A DNA stretch of 64,000 nt from an uncultured Lachnospiraceae bacterium (GTDB taxonomy: Bacteria; Bacillota; Clostridia; Lachnospirales; Lachnospiraceae), in assembly GCA_947625875.1 (NCBI GenBank), contig CANQQG010000004.1, positions 1 through 64,000 on the forward strand. The letters run 5' to 3'. Below the pieces are notes generated by a model. That model was given only the letters and a program-made list of their open reading frames with translations. It had not been told where the DNA came from and did no database searches. How positions within the stretch are numbered: the stretch's first letter is position 1; each line of letters starts with the position of its first letter. Below, piece after piece: positions 8,491-17,462 of this stretch. Both the position numbers and the translations under genes were made by a program.

Positions 8491-10401
8491 ATGAACATAC
8501 AGGTACAGGCCTGCGGCGCAGCCATTTTGCTGTTGCTGCTGTATTTGATAAAACGGCAGAGGTCCGTCGGGCTGTTTTCGGAAAAAGTGTTTTTTGCAAT
8601 GCTGCTCGTTACGTTATACAATATCAGCCTTGATATCCTGTCGGTCGCGCTGCTCGTCTGGAGGCAGCGGTTTCCGCAGTGGTTTGTGTGGTTTATATGC
8701 AAATCGTATCTCGTTTCGCTGGCAATGGTTACGTTTATGGGGCTGATCTATGCGGTTCTGGATATTTATGGCGAGAAAAAGCACCGGCATTTTATAAGCC
8801 GCTGCCTGCCGTTTCTCGTTCTGGGCGCGGCCCTGATCTATGCGCTTCCAATCGCCTGCCGGGTGGAAGGAAACTGGACGTATACATACGGGCCGAGCGT
8901 CCTGATCACCTATGTATTTGCGCTCGGCTATGTCATATGTACGCTGTACCAGATGGCTGTCTACGGAAAGCGGATCAATCCGCGGAGAAAGCGGGCGGTC
9001 CTTACGTGGATGCTGATCTGGGTGGGAGCGGCGGTTGTGCAGTTTTTTAACAACGAGCTTCTTCTGGTCGGGTTTGCCATGGCGCTTGGCATGGTCATCC
9101 TGTTTTTTGAGCTGGAAAATCCGGAAGCCCGGATCGATCGCGAGACCGGCGCGTTTAATTCCCATGCGCTCTTAGACTATATGAAACTGTGCTACCGTTC
9201 CGAGAAAACATTTTCCATATTAACGATCTCGCTGGATAACTATCAGGGCAATGCGGAAGAGACGGAAGACGTCAATGCTGCGCTGAAAGATATCGTGCAG
9301 TATCTCGAAAATGCCACTGACGCAAAGATTTTTAAAAATGTAGAGCGGGAACTGATCCTTATTTTTTCCGATGAAAAAGAGCTTTATGCGGCGCTCCCGC
9401 GCATACAGGAACGTTTTTCGGGCGTATGGAACGCGGCGGGCGACAGGGCGATTCAGCTGGAGCCGCTTTATATGCTGCTGCCAGACAGCGCGATCGCAAA
9501 CAGCGCGGAAGAGGTTTTTTACCTGTTTCAGTTTTATAAATATGAATCCCACAGGCATTCAGAGGGGGACGCCGTCTGCACGATCGACCGTTTCGTGGCG
9601 CAGGAGCGGCGCGAAAAGAAGGAAATGGAGGATATGGTGCGCGCGGCGATCGACGACGACCGGGTGGAAGTGTTTTATCAGCCGATCTATTCCACAAAGC
9701 AGCGTAAATTTGTCTCAGCAGAAGCGCTGGTGCGGATACGGGATAAAGACGGGAATATCGTGCCGCCGGGAAGATTTATCGAAGTGGCGGAAGAAACGGG
9801 GCTTATCACAAAACTCGGCGAGATCGTGTTTGAGAAAACCTGCCGTTTTATGAAAATGCAGAAAATCTGGGAGCTTGGCATTGAATATATCGAGGTCAAT
9901 CTTTCGGTGCGCCAGTGTGAGAAAAAAGATCTTGCGCGGATTTATATGGATATCATCCGCAAATATGACCTGAATCCGGCATGCATTAATCTGGAGATTA
10001 CGGAAACGGCTTCGATCCGCACGAAACAGATTCTTGTGGAAAATATGCAGGTATTGATCGATTTTGGCGTGCATTTTTCGCTGGACGATTTTGGCAGCGG
10101 GGAGTCAAACCTGAATTATATTGTGGATATGCCGGTATCCATCGTAAAATTTGACCGCGACATGAGCCAGGCGTATTTTGAAAATAAAAAGGCAAAGTTT
10201 GTCATGGAAGCCGCGATGCGCATGATCCATGAGATGAAGCTGAAGATCGTATCGGAAGGCGTCGAGACGAAAGAACAGATGGAGACGATTGTTGCGATGG
10301 GCATTGACTATATACAGGGCTATTATTTTTCAAAACCGCTCCCGCAGGCGGAATTTCTGGATTTTATCCGCAGGGAAAATATGGGGCGGGGAAATGCATA
10401 A
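8491..10401 (+). CDS. Multi-TM protein with degenerate GGDEF-like region and EAL domain (c-di-GMP phosphodiesterase)
   Basis: EVFYQPIYSTKQRKFVSAEALVRI, LEITETASI, LDDFGSGESNLNYI, SEGVETKEQ, QGYYFSKPLP. Confidence 0.9.
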   Translation: MNIQVQACGAAILLLLLYLIKRQRSVGLFSEKVFFAMLLVTLYNISLDILSVALLVWRQRFPQWFVWFICKSYLVSLAMVTFMGLIYAVLDIYGEKKHRHFISRCLPFLVLGAALIYALPIACRVEGNWTYTYGPSVLITYVFALGYVICTLYQMAVYGKRINPRRKRAVLTWMLIWVGAAVVQFFNNELLLVGFAMALGMVILFFELENPEARIDRETGAFNSHALLDYMKLCYRSEKTFSILTISLDNYQGNAEETEDVNAALKDIVQYLENATDAKIFKNVERELILIFSDEKELYAALPRIQERFSGVWNAAGDRAIQLEPLYMLLPDSAIANSAEEVFYLFQFYKYESHRHSEGDAVCTIDRFVAQERREKKEMEDMVRAAIDDDRVEVFYQPIYSTKQRKFVSAEALVRIRDKDGNIVPPGRFIEVAEETGLITKLGEIVFEKTCRFMKMQKIWELGIEYIEVNLSVRQCEKKDLARIYMDIIRKYDLNPACINLEITETASIRTKQILVENMQVLIDFGVHFSLDDFGSGESNLNYIVDMPVSIVKFDRDMSQAYFENKKAKFVMEAAMRMIHEMKLKIVSEGVETKEQMETIVAMGIDYIQGYYFSKPLPQAEFLDFIRRENMGRGNA

Positions 10402-10440
10402 GGCCTGCCCAAACGGATAAAATAAAGTATTCAGGAGGTT

Positions 10441-10896
10441 ATGATGGAGATATTTCAGGAATTATTTACACCCGTATTTTTCTGGCTGGCTTTGATGGCG
10501 ATTTTTATCGTGGCGGAAATTGTTACCGTAGGGCTTACGGGCATCTGGTTTGCTGGCGGGGCGCTGATCGCGCTGCTGGCGGAGTTTGTCGGGATGCCGT
10601 TTATCGGGCAGGTCATTTTGTTTTTTGCTGTGTCATTTATCCTGCTGTTTGGCACAAGGCCGTTCGCGCTGAAATATGTAAAGCCGCATAATGTAAAGAC
10701 GAATTATGAGGAAGTCATCGGGAGCCTTGTAAAGGTGACGGAAACGATTGATAACCGCGCGGGGAGCGGGACTGCCGTATATAACGGGCAGGAATGGACG
10801 GCAAGGAGCGCAGATGGCGATGAAGTGATCGAAGCCGGCGCGATGGCGAAGGTGGCGGAGGTAAGAGGCGTGAAGCTGTATGTGACAAAGGCGTGA
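10441..10896 (+). CDS. NfeD family membrane protein
   Basis: TM segments plus C-terminal OB-like GSGTAVYNGQEWTARSADGDEVIEAGAMAKVAEVRGVKLYV. Confidence 0.85.
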   Translation: MMEIFQELFTPVFFWLALMAIFIVAEIVTVGLTGIWFAGGALIALLAEFVGMPFIGQVILFFAVSFILLFGTRPFALKYVKPHNVKTNYEEVIGSLVKVTETIDNRAGSGTAVYNGQEWTARSADGDEVIEAGAMAKVAEVRGVKLYVTKA

Positions 10897-10939
10897 AGGC
10901 GTTTTTCTTTTGGAACGGTCTGGGTAAAGGGAGGATGAC

Positions 10940-11791
10940 ATGAAGCTTGGAATGACGTTTGAAGGCGGCGCGAGCAGGACGTTTTTTTCCTGCGGCGTCC
11001 AGGATGCTTTTCTGGAAGAAAATCTGATGCCGGATTACTATATCGGCGTTTCGGCGGGGATTGCGTTTGGCGTTTCTTATCTGGCGAAACAAAAGGGGCG
11101 AAACGCGGAGCTGCTGGAGACTTATATGAATGACAGACGGTATATGGGGCTGCGGTATTTGTTTGATAAAAATAAAAAGACCTATTATAATATCGCGTTT
11201 GCTTTTGAGGAAGTGCCGGAAAAGCTGCTGCCGTTCGATTATGATGCGATCGCGGCGTTTGCGGGGGAGATTTACGCCTGCGTAACGAATATCCATACCG
11301 GAAAGGCGGAATATCTGCCCCTGCCAAAGAGCCGCGAAATGCATGATTATCTGGTCGCAAGCTGTGCGCTCCCGATTTTTTTCCGTCCGGTAAAAATAGG
11401 GAAGCATTATTATATGGACGGCGGCGTGGCGGACTCGGTGCCGTATGAGCAGGCGGTCGCGGCGGGCTGCGATAAAAATATCATTATACTGACGCGGACG
11501 CGCGATTATGTAAAGAAAACGGACAGCTCAATCGGTATCGCGGGCTTTTTGTATAAGCGTTATCCGAAGTTTGTCGATACGCTGAAGCGCAGGGCGGAGA
11601 ATTATAACGCCTGCATGGAGCGTATCCGGCGGCTGGAGCAGGCGGGAGAGGTATTTGTCATTGCGCCGGAGGATACGTTTGGCATCGGCAGGACGGAGTC
11701 GCATCCGGAAAAGCTGCGGAAGCTTTATGATGAGGGGTATGAGATGACGAGAGCTTTGATGCCAAAGCTGCATGATTATTTAGAATCCTGA
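10940..11791 (+). CDS. Patatin-like phospholipase family protein
   Basis: LGMTFEGGASRTFFSCGV, GVSAG (GxSxG), YYMDGGVADSVP (DGG). Confidence 0.9.
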   Translation: MKLGMTFEGGASRTFFSCGVQDAFLEENLMPDYYIGVSAGIAFGVSYLAKQKGRNAELLETYMNDRRYMGLRYLFDKNKKTYYNIAFAFEEVPEKLLPFDYDAIAAFAGEIYACVTNIHTGKAEYLPLPKSREMHDYLVASCALPIFFRPVKIGKHYYMDGGVADSVPYEQAVAAGCDKNIIILTRTRDYVKKTDSSIGIAGFLYKRYPKFVDTLKRRAENYNACMERIRRLEQAGEVFVIAPEDTFGIGRTESHPEKLRKLYDEGYEMTRALMPKLHDYLES

Positions 11792-11801
11792 AGGAAATCA
11801 T

Positions 11802-12434
11802 ATGGAGATTTTATTTATCAGGCATGGGGCGACTGCAGGGAATCTGGAAAAGCGCTATGTGGGGCGTACGGACGAGCCGCTCTGCGGGGAAGGGCTCCGG
11901 CAGCTGAAAAAAAACATTGCGCCCGGAAAAAACGGTTATCCGGACTGGCGGGGGCAAGAGGCGTATGTTGTTGTCAGCCCGATGAAAAGGTGCAGGCAGA
12001 CGGCCGCTGTTTTTGAAGCGCAGATGCATATATTAAAACAGGAACTAATTTTAGATCCTGATCTTCGCGAGATGGATTTCGGGGATTTTGAATACTGCAA
12101 TTATGAGGAATTAAAGGAATATCCTGCATATCAGCGGTTTCTGGAAACAAACGGCGGCAGCAGTTTTCCGAATGCGGAGCCGCCGGCGCAGTTTCGGGAG
12201 CGCTGTGTGCGGGGTTTTTTGCGCAGTATGGAGAAGCTGGAACAAAAGGGCGCGCAAAAAGCGGTTTTTGTAGTGCATGGCGGGACAATTATGGCGGTCA
12301 TGGAACGTTTTTCTGATGAGAAGCGGCCCTATTTTGCATGGCAGGTGAAAAACGGGTGCGGGTTTTTGGTGAACGCGGAACGCGCGGGGACGTTATATCG
12401 GTTGAAAAAGTGCGGCGCAAAAATCGTAAGGTGA
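11802..12434 (+). CDS. Histidine phosphatase family protein
   Basis: LFIRHGATAGNLEKRYVGRTDEPL; DLREMDFGDFEYC; VVHGGTIMA. Confidence 0.88.
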   Translation: MEILFIRHGATAGNLEKRYVGRTDEPLCGEGLRQLKKNIAPGKNGYPDWRGQEAYVVVSPMKRCRQTAAVFEAQMHILKQELILDPDLREMDFGDFEYCNYEELKEYPAYQRFLETNGGSSFPNAEPPAQFRERCVRGFLRSMEKLEQKGAQKAVFVVHGGTIMAVMERFSDEKRPYFAWQVKNGCGFLVNAERAGTLYRLKKCGAKIVR

Positions 12435-12480
12435 GAAATTTTGTGTATCGGATGAGGATAAAGTCAGGGAGGGGTTAGAA

Positions 12481-13422
12481 ATGAAGATTGTGATTTTGGA
12501 CGCGGACACGATCGGGCCGGATATAGACCTGAGCGTGTTTGAAAAGTTAGGGCAGCTGGAAATCTACGGGTTTTCCACATCGGAGGAAATGCGGGAGCGC
12601 GTGCGCGATGCGGATGTGATCATCCTGAATAAAATGCAGGTAAACGCGGATACGCTTGCGGAGGCGGCTCGCCTGAAGCTGGTATGCGTGACGGCGACCG
12701 GTACGAACAATCTGGATAAGGAATATCTGGAAAAAAGAGGGATCGCATGGCGCAATGTGGCGGGCTATTCAACCGAATCCGTCGCGCAGCATACGTTTGC
12801 CATGCTGTTTTATTTATTGGAAAAGCTGCCGTACTATGACGATTACGTAAAAAGCGGGACGTATGTGAATAATACGACGTTTACGCATTTTGCAAGCGTG
12901 TTCCATGAACTGCATGGCATGACGTGGGGCGTGATCGGGCTGGGCGCGATCGGGCGGCGGGTGGCGCAGCTTGCGCGTCTGTTCGGATGCCGCGTGGTCT
13001 ATTATTCTACGTCAGGCAAGAATCATAATGAAGAATTTGAACGCGTTTCTTTTGAGGATCTGCTGGCGCAGTCGGACATTATATCGGTGCATGCGCCGCT
13101 CACGCCGCAGACAGAGGGACTGATAAATAAATCTGCATTTGATAAAATGAAGCAGAGCGCGATTTTCCTGAATCTGGGACGAGGCCCGATTGTTGTCGAA
13201 CAGGATCTGGCGGATGCGCTGACGGAAGGGAAGATCGCGGCGGCGGGCCTGGATGTGCTTTGCGCAGAGCCGATGAGGGCCGATAACCCGTTGCTGCCCA
13301 TCAAAGACAGCTCCCGCCTGCTGATCACGCCGCATATTGCATGGGCGAGTATTGAGGCGAGGAACCGTCTGATGGGGATTATATGGCGCCAGATCCGCGA
13401 TTTTTTTGAGTGTCCGGTCTGA
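12481..13422 (+). CDS. D-2-hydroxyacid dehydrogenase (NAD-binding)
   Basis: WGVIGLGAIGRRVAQLARLFG; NLGRGPIVVEQDLADAL; TPHIAWAS. Confidence 0.9.
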   Translation: MKIVILDADTIGPDIDLSVFEKLGQLEIYGFSTSEEMRERVRDADVIILNKMQVNADTLAEAARLKLVCVTATGTNNLDKEYLEKRGIAWRNVAGYSTESVAQHTFAMLFYLLEKLPYYDDYVKSGTYVNNTTFTHFASVFHELHGMTWGVIGLGAIGRRVAQLARLFGCRVVYYSTSGKNHNEEFERVSFEDLLAQSDIISVHAPLTPQTEGLINKSAFDKMKQSAIFLNLGRGPIVVEQDLADALTEGKIAAAGLDVLCAEPMRADNPLLPIKDSSRLLITPHIAWASIEARNRLMGIIWRQIRDFFECPV

Positions 13423-13666
13423 AATATCCCAGAGTATATCTGGTTATCAGAGAAATTTGCAGGCGGTCAGGGTGAATGGTTTGCGGGTGTGTATGGATTG
13501 GAGGAATGATCAAACAACTTGCAATAATGTGGCAGATCCGCTTGCCGCAACTCCCGGTTGACAGATTTTCAGCTGCCGTTTGGTGGTACGCAACCGCATA
13601 ACAGGCTATAATTTATCCTGCGGATGGCGTATAAGGCCGCCGACAAATCGTGCGGAGGAGAGAAAA

Positions 13667-14662
13667 ATGATTTTAGCGGACAAGATAATGGATTTAAGAA
13701 AAAAGAACGGCTGGTCGCAGGAAGAGCTTGCGGAGAGAATGCAGGTGTCAAGACAGGCGGTTTCCAAATGGGAAGGCGCACAGACGACGCCTGACCTTGA
13801 GAAAATCCTGATGCTCAGCAGGCTCTTTGGCGTCACGACGGATTACCTTCTCAAAGATGAGATAGAGGCCGAAGAATTTACGGATGGCGCAGGCTATGTC
13901 CCTGTGAAACGGATTTCTCCTGCACAGGCAAATGAATTTCTGGAGTTGCGGAAATGGGCGGCCAACCGCATTGCCGCAGCCACTTTTCTGTGTATCACCG
14001 CAGTGATTCCCCTTCTCCTTTTCGGCGCTGCGTCAGAATTGCCGGGGAGTCCTGTGTCTGAAAATCTGGCCGCAGGGATCGGGCTGGTCACGCTGCTGCT
14101 CCTTGTTGCGCCTGCGGTGGCGACCTTTATTTTCTGCGGCTTCAAAAATGCGCCGTTTGCGTTTATCGGCAGGGAGCCGTTTGAAACGGAGTCCGGTGTG
14201 GTCGAACTGGTAAAGCAAAAACAGGAAGCGTACAGGCCCGCCTATGTAAAATGCAATATCATAGCCGCCTGCCTGTGCGTTCTTTCCCCAATCCCGCTTT
14301 TCATCGGCAGTTTCACTGAAAAAGAGTTTTTCATTGTGGTCATGTTGACTGTCACAATGCTTTTAGCAGGAATTGGAGCCGCGCTTTTTATCATTGCCGG
14401 CGTTCGCCGGGCAAGTATGCAGAAGCTTTTGAAAGAGGGCGACTACGCGCTCCGGAACCGTCAGGAGCAAAGGAAAATCCATATTAAGGAAAACGTCGGG
14501 ACGGCCTATTGGCTGAGCGCGACCGCTATATATCTCGGATGGAGTTTTTTGACGGAGGACTGGGAGATCACATGGGTCGTCTGGCCGATCGCGGGGATCC
14601 TGTTTGGCGTCGTGATGTGTTTTTGCAATCTGTTTTTGGAGCGAAAAGAAGGCAATCAATAA
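13667..14662 (+). CDS. XRE-family HTH regulator with C-terminal membrane domain
   Basis: KNGWSQEELAERMQVSRQAVSKWEGAQTTPDLEKILMLSRLFGVTTDYLL then multiple TM helices. Confidence 0.88.
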   Translation: MILADKIMDLRKKNGWSQEELAERMQVSRQAVSKWEGAQTTPDLEKILMLSRLFGVTTDYLLKDEIEAEEFTDGAGYVPVKRISPAQANEFLELRKWAANRIAAATFLCITAVIPLLLFGAASELPGSPVSENLAAGIGLVTLLLLVAPAVATFIFCGFKNAPFAFIGREPFETESGVVELVKQKQEAYRPAYVKCNIIAACLCVLSPIPLFIGSFTEKEFFIVVMLTVTMLLAGIGAALFIIAGVRRASMQKLLKEGDYALRNRQEQRKIHIKENVGTAYWLSATAIYLGWSFLTEDWEITWVVWPIAGILFGVVMCFCNLFLERKEGNQ

Positions 14663-14848
14663 CAGCTGAATCTGTACGCAAACGCAGGCGTTCGGGAATA
14701 CTGGATTGTAGACCCTTACAAAGAACGCATTTTTGTCTACCGCCTGGAAGAAGATCATTTTGAAGTGGAAACATACACATTCCATGATTGTATTTCGGCA
14801 GGCATTTACGCAGATTTACAGATTGACTTTGCCCGTCTGGATTTCTAA
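14663..14848 (+). pseudogene. C-terminal remnant of a Uma2-family (DUF820) PD-(D/E)XK endonuclease
   Basis: Open frame without start: QLNLYANAGVREYWIVDPYKERIFVYRLEEDHFEVETYTFHDCISAGIYADLQIDFARLDF*; absent from ORF track. Confidence 0.75.
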
Positions 14849-14871
14849 ACCGGAATGAGGTTGGAAATTCC

Positions 14872-15870
14872 TCAACGAAAAGGAATTTCCTCCTGCTCAC
14901 TCAAATCCAATGGAAGCCCGCTGTGGTACGACAGGTTCTGCAGGGACGCGCACAGGTGTGATAAGCGTTTGTTCCGTGTGTCCGCATCCGCCGTATGGCA
15001 GAAAACATCTAATTCTGAAAAAGCTCTCCGGTACCGCCCGGAAGCTTTTTTTATCAGCTCCGGCACAGATGCTGTGGAAGCCTTTGCGGGGTCCCACGGG
15101 TTATGCCATGGACTGTGCGCAAGGTTCAGCGGATCATCACAGTATCTGATATCGTCGCAGGGGATAATGGGCGACAGCCTCAGCTCATGGAACAGCAGGC
15201 GTTCCACAGTTTCTGCCGCAGGGCGTTTACAGCCGCTTGGATCCTGCAGGAGCGGCAGTATTTTCTGCATGGACAAAACCGCATGGGACAGCCCGCGTTT
15301 TGTCATATGCAGCTCCGGAAATACGGTTTGGAATGCATAAGCAAGCACAGACGCGACGACGTCCCTTGCCTGGCGGTCAAAGGCGATGGCGCGGTATGCG
15401 GGAAAATCAGACGGCATACAGCGCGCGTAGCGCATCAGCAGGCAGGCGTCAATATCGGTCTCTAACGCAATGTGCGCGCCGAGGTTTTTTTCGTGGGAAA
15501 TATCCTTGTAGCCGCTCATGTAATAGACATAAGGGTGCATCTGGGTATCGAGGATATAGTGCCCTAAAAAGCCCGCGGCATAGGCTCTTGCGGTTTCCCG
15601 CGAGGAGCTTTCCTGAAACAGGGCGTCTCCGCAGAACAGGCATTTCAGAAACGCGGCGCTCCGCATCGTATGGACGATCGTTCCGGGCTTGTTTTTCCGC
15701 AATTGCGCGGGCAGATGATAAAAGAAAAAATCGGGGCCCTGCAGCCCGAACTGGAATACCGTCTTGTGCCGCTCGATGCTTTCCGTCAGGGCGGACGCTG
15801 TGTGGGTTTCTTCTTTTATAAATTTGAGCATTTGTACGCCGAATAAATAATGGGTGGCAAATCCTGGCAT
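14872..15870 (-). CDS. Zinc-dependent phospholipase C family protein
   Basis: MPGFATHYLFG...GLQGPDFFFYHL...GFLGHYILDTQMHPYVYY...HIALETDID; start placed at 15870, not at the 16389 track start. Confidence 0.85.
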   Translation of the reverse strand: MPGFATHYLFGVQMLKFIKEETHTASALTESIERHKTVFQFGLQGPDFFFYHLPAQLRKNKPGTIVHTMRSAAFLKCLFCGDALFQESSSRETARAYAAGFLGHYILDTQMHPYVYYMSGYKDISHEKNLGAHIALETDIDACLLMRYARCMPSDFPAYRAIAFDRQARDVVASVLAYAFQTVFPELHMTKRGLSHAVLSMQKILPLLQDPSGCKRPAAETVERLLFHELRLSPIIPCDDIRYCDDPLNLAHSPWHNPWDPAKASTASVPELIKKASGRYRRAFSELDVFCHTADADTRNKRLSHLCASLQNLSYHSGLPLDLSEQEEIPFR

Positions 15871-16092
15871 ATGCGTTCTCCTTGTTTTTTTAAAATTGTT
15901 TATTACAGATTTGATTATAAAGAATCCGGGGCGTTTCGTCAACGGCTGCTTTTGCGTCGGAAAGCCGCTGTTTGTGAAAATATTATGAAATACTTGCGAA
16001 TTGCCGAAGTTTGCACTATAATAAATCGGTAATTGTGGCTGCTTTCGGCAAAAGCCGCATATGAAGATAAATGGAATGTTTAGGAGGCGCTT

Positions 16093-17211
16093 ATGAGATT
16101 CAAAAAATTTGCAGCGGTTTTGCTGTCTGCGGCAATGCTGTCTGCGGCAGGATGCGGAAACAAAATTGACGATGGGGCGACAGCCGTTACGCTGGACGAT
16201 AAAGAGATTTCTATGGGAGTGGCAAATTTCATGGCCCAGTATCAGGCGGTTCAGTATGACTCTTATCTGATGGGATATTATGGAGAGAATATGTGGACAA
16301 GCGACGCCGGCGACGGTACGACGATGACGGATTCTGTGAAAAATGAAATTATGGACCGTCTGCAGGAATTTTATCTGCTGGATGCGCACGCGGCGGATTA
16401 TGATGTGTCGCTTTCCGATGAGGAAATGGATGAGATCAATGCGGCGGCGGATCAGTTCCTGGCGGACAACAGCGGGGACGCGATAAAGACGATGGGCGCG
16501 ACCAGAGAAAACGTGGCGGAGATGCTGCGCCTGTATAAAATTCAGGCGAAGATGCGCGAAAAGATCATTGCGGAAGCGGATACAGAGGTCAGTGATGAGG
16601 AATGCGCGCAGAAGACGTTCAGCTATGTGGAGTTTCGGGCAGAGGATGATGACAGCGGCGACACATCTGTGGCGGATGATGTGACGGATGCTGCCTTGCA
16701 GACAAAGGCGGACGAATTTTGCAGGCAGGCAAAGGACGGGGATTTGGAAGAACTTGCGGAAAGCAATGAATATACCGTTCAGAAATGCTCTTATGGAAAG
16801 GACGACCTGAGTGAGGACGGGAATTCGACGTCTTTAGACGTGGCAGTCTTAGAGGCGGCAGAGAAATTAAAGGATGGCGAGACAGTATCGGAAGCAGTAG
16901 AGGCGGACGACGCCTATTATGTGATCCGTATGGATTCCACAGACGATAAGGACGCGGCGGAAACAAAACGCCAGTCGATCATTACGGAGCGTCAGGATGA
17001 GAAGTATGATGAGACGCTGCAGGGGTATAAGGACGCCTGCAAGTGGGAGATCAACGAAGAGGAATGGGCAAAGGTAAATTTTGAGGAACTGTATACCATA
17101 AAGGAGGAGGAAACAGACACAACGGCGGATACGTCGGCTGACGCGGCGGGCACGGTGACGGATACAACGGCTGACGCGGCAGGCACGGTGACGGATACGG
17201 CGGCGGAATAA
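16093..17211 (+). CDS. PrsA/SurA-like lipoprotein (peptidyl-prolyl isomerase-type)
   Basis: Lipobox LSAAGC; SurA_N-like helical region; acidic. Confidence 0.6.
   Translation: MRFKKFAAVLLSAAMLSAAGCGNKIDDGATAVTLDDKEISMGVANFMAQYQAVQYDSYLMGYYGENMWTSDAGDGTTMTDSVKNEIMDRLQEFYLLDAHAADYDVSLSDEEMDEINAAADQFLADNSGDAIKTMGATRENVAEMLRLYKIQAKMREKIIAEADTEVSDEECAQKTFSYVEFRAEDDDSGDTSVADDVTDAALQTKADEFCRQAKDGDLEELAESNEYTVQKCSYGKDDLSEDGNSTSLDVAVLEAAEKLKDGETVSEAVEADDAYYVIRMDSTDDKDAAETKRQSIITERQDEKYDETLQGYKDACKWEINEEEWAKVNFEELYTIKEEETDTTADTSADAAGTVTDTTADAAGTVTDTAAE
17128..17193 (+). repeat. Two tandem 33-bp coding repeats
   Basis: GATACgtCGGCTGACGCGGCGGGCACGGTGACG / GATACAACGGCTGACGCGGCAGGCACGGTGACG, then a partial unit. 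Confidence 0.85.
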
Positions 17212-17237
17212 TTCAGGATAAGATAATACAGGGGCTG

Positions 17238-17271
17238 TCACACTGGGCAATCAGTGTGCGGCTCTTTTTTT
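17238..17271 (+). terminator. Rho-independent terminator
   Basis: CACACTG-ggcaat-CAGTGTG stem then T run. Confidence 0.8.
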
Positions 17272-17462
17272 ATACAGCTGCCGGACACGGAAAGATCCGG
17301 CGTTTTCCGGCATAAATGTTTCCCGTGCGATATAAATTGCCATAAAAAACAGGGACAGGATATGCAATTTGCAGGGATTCTGCGGGGCTGTTTTTTTATA
17401 AAATAAGAGTGGCAGTTTATGCGGTGTGCGCACGAGAAAATTTATGAAAGGAAGAACGGTGT

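Noticed and set aside
15871-16389. N-terminal extension of the 505-aa minus-strand ORF
   Set aside because: The zinc-dependent phospholipase homology starts at MPGFATHY (15870); the extension overlaps an intergenic region and the start of the divergent lipoprotein gene
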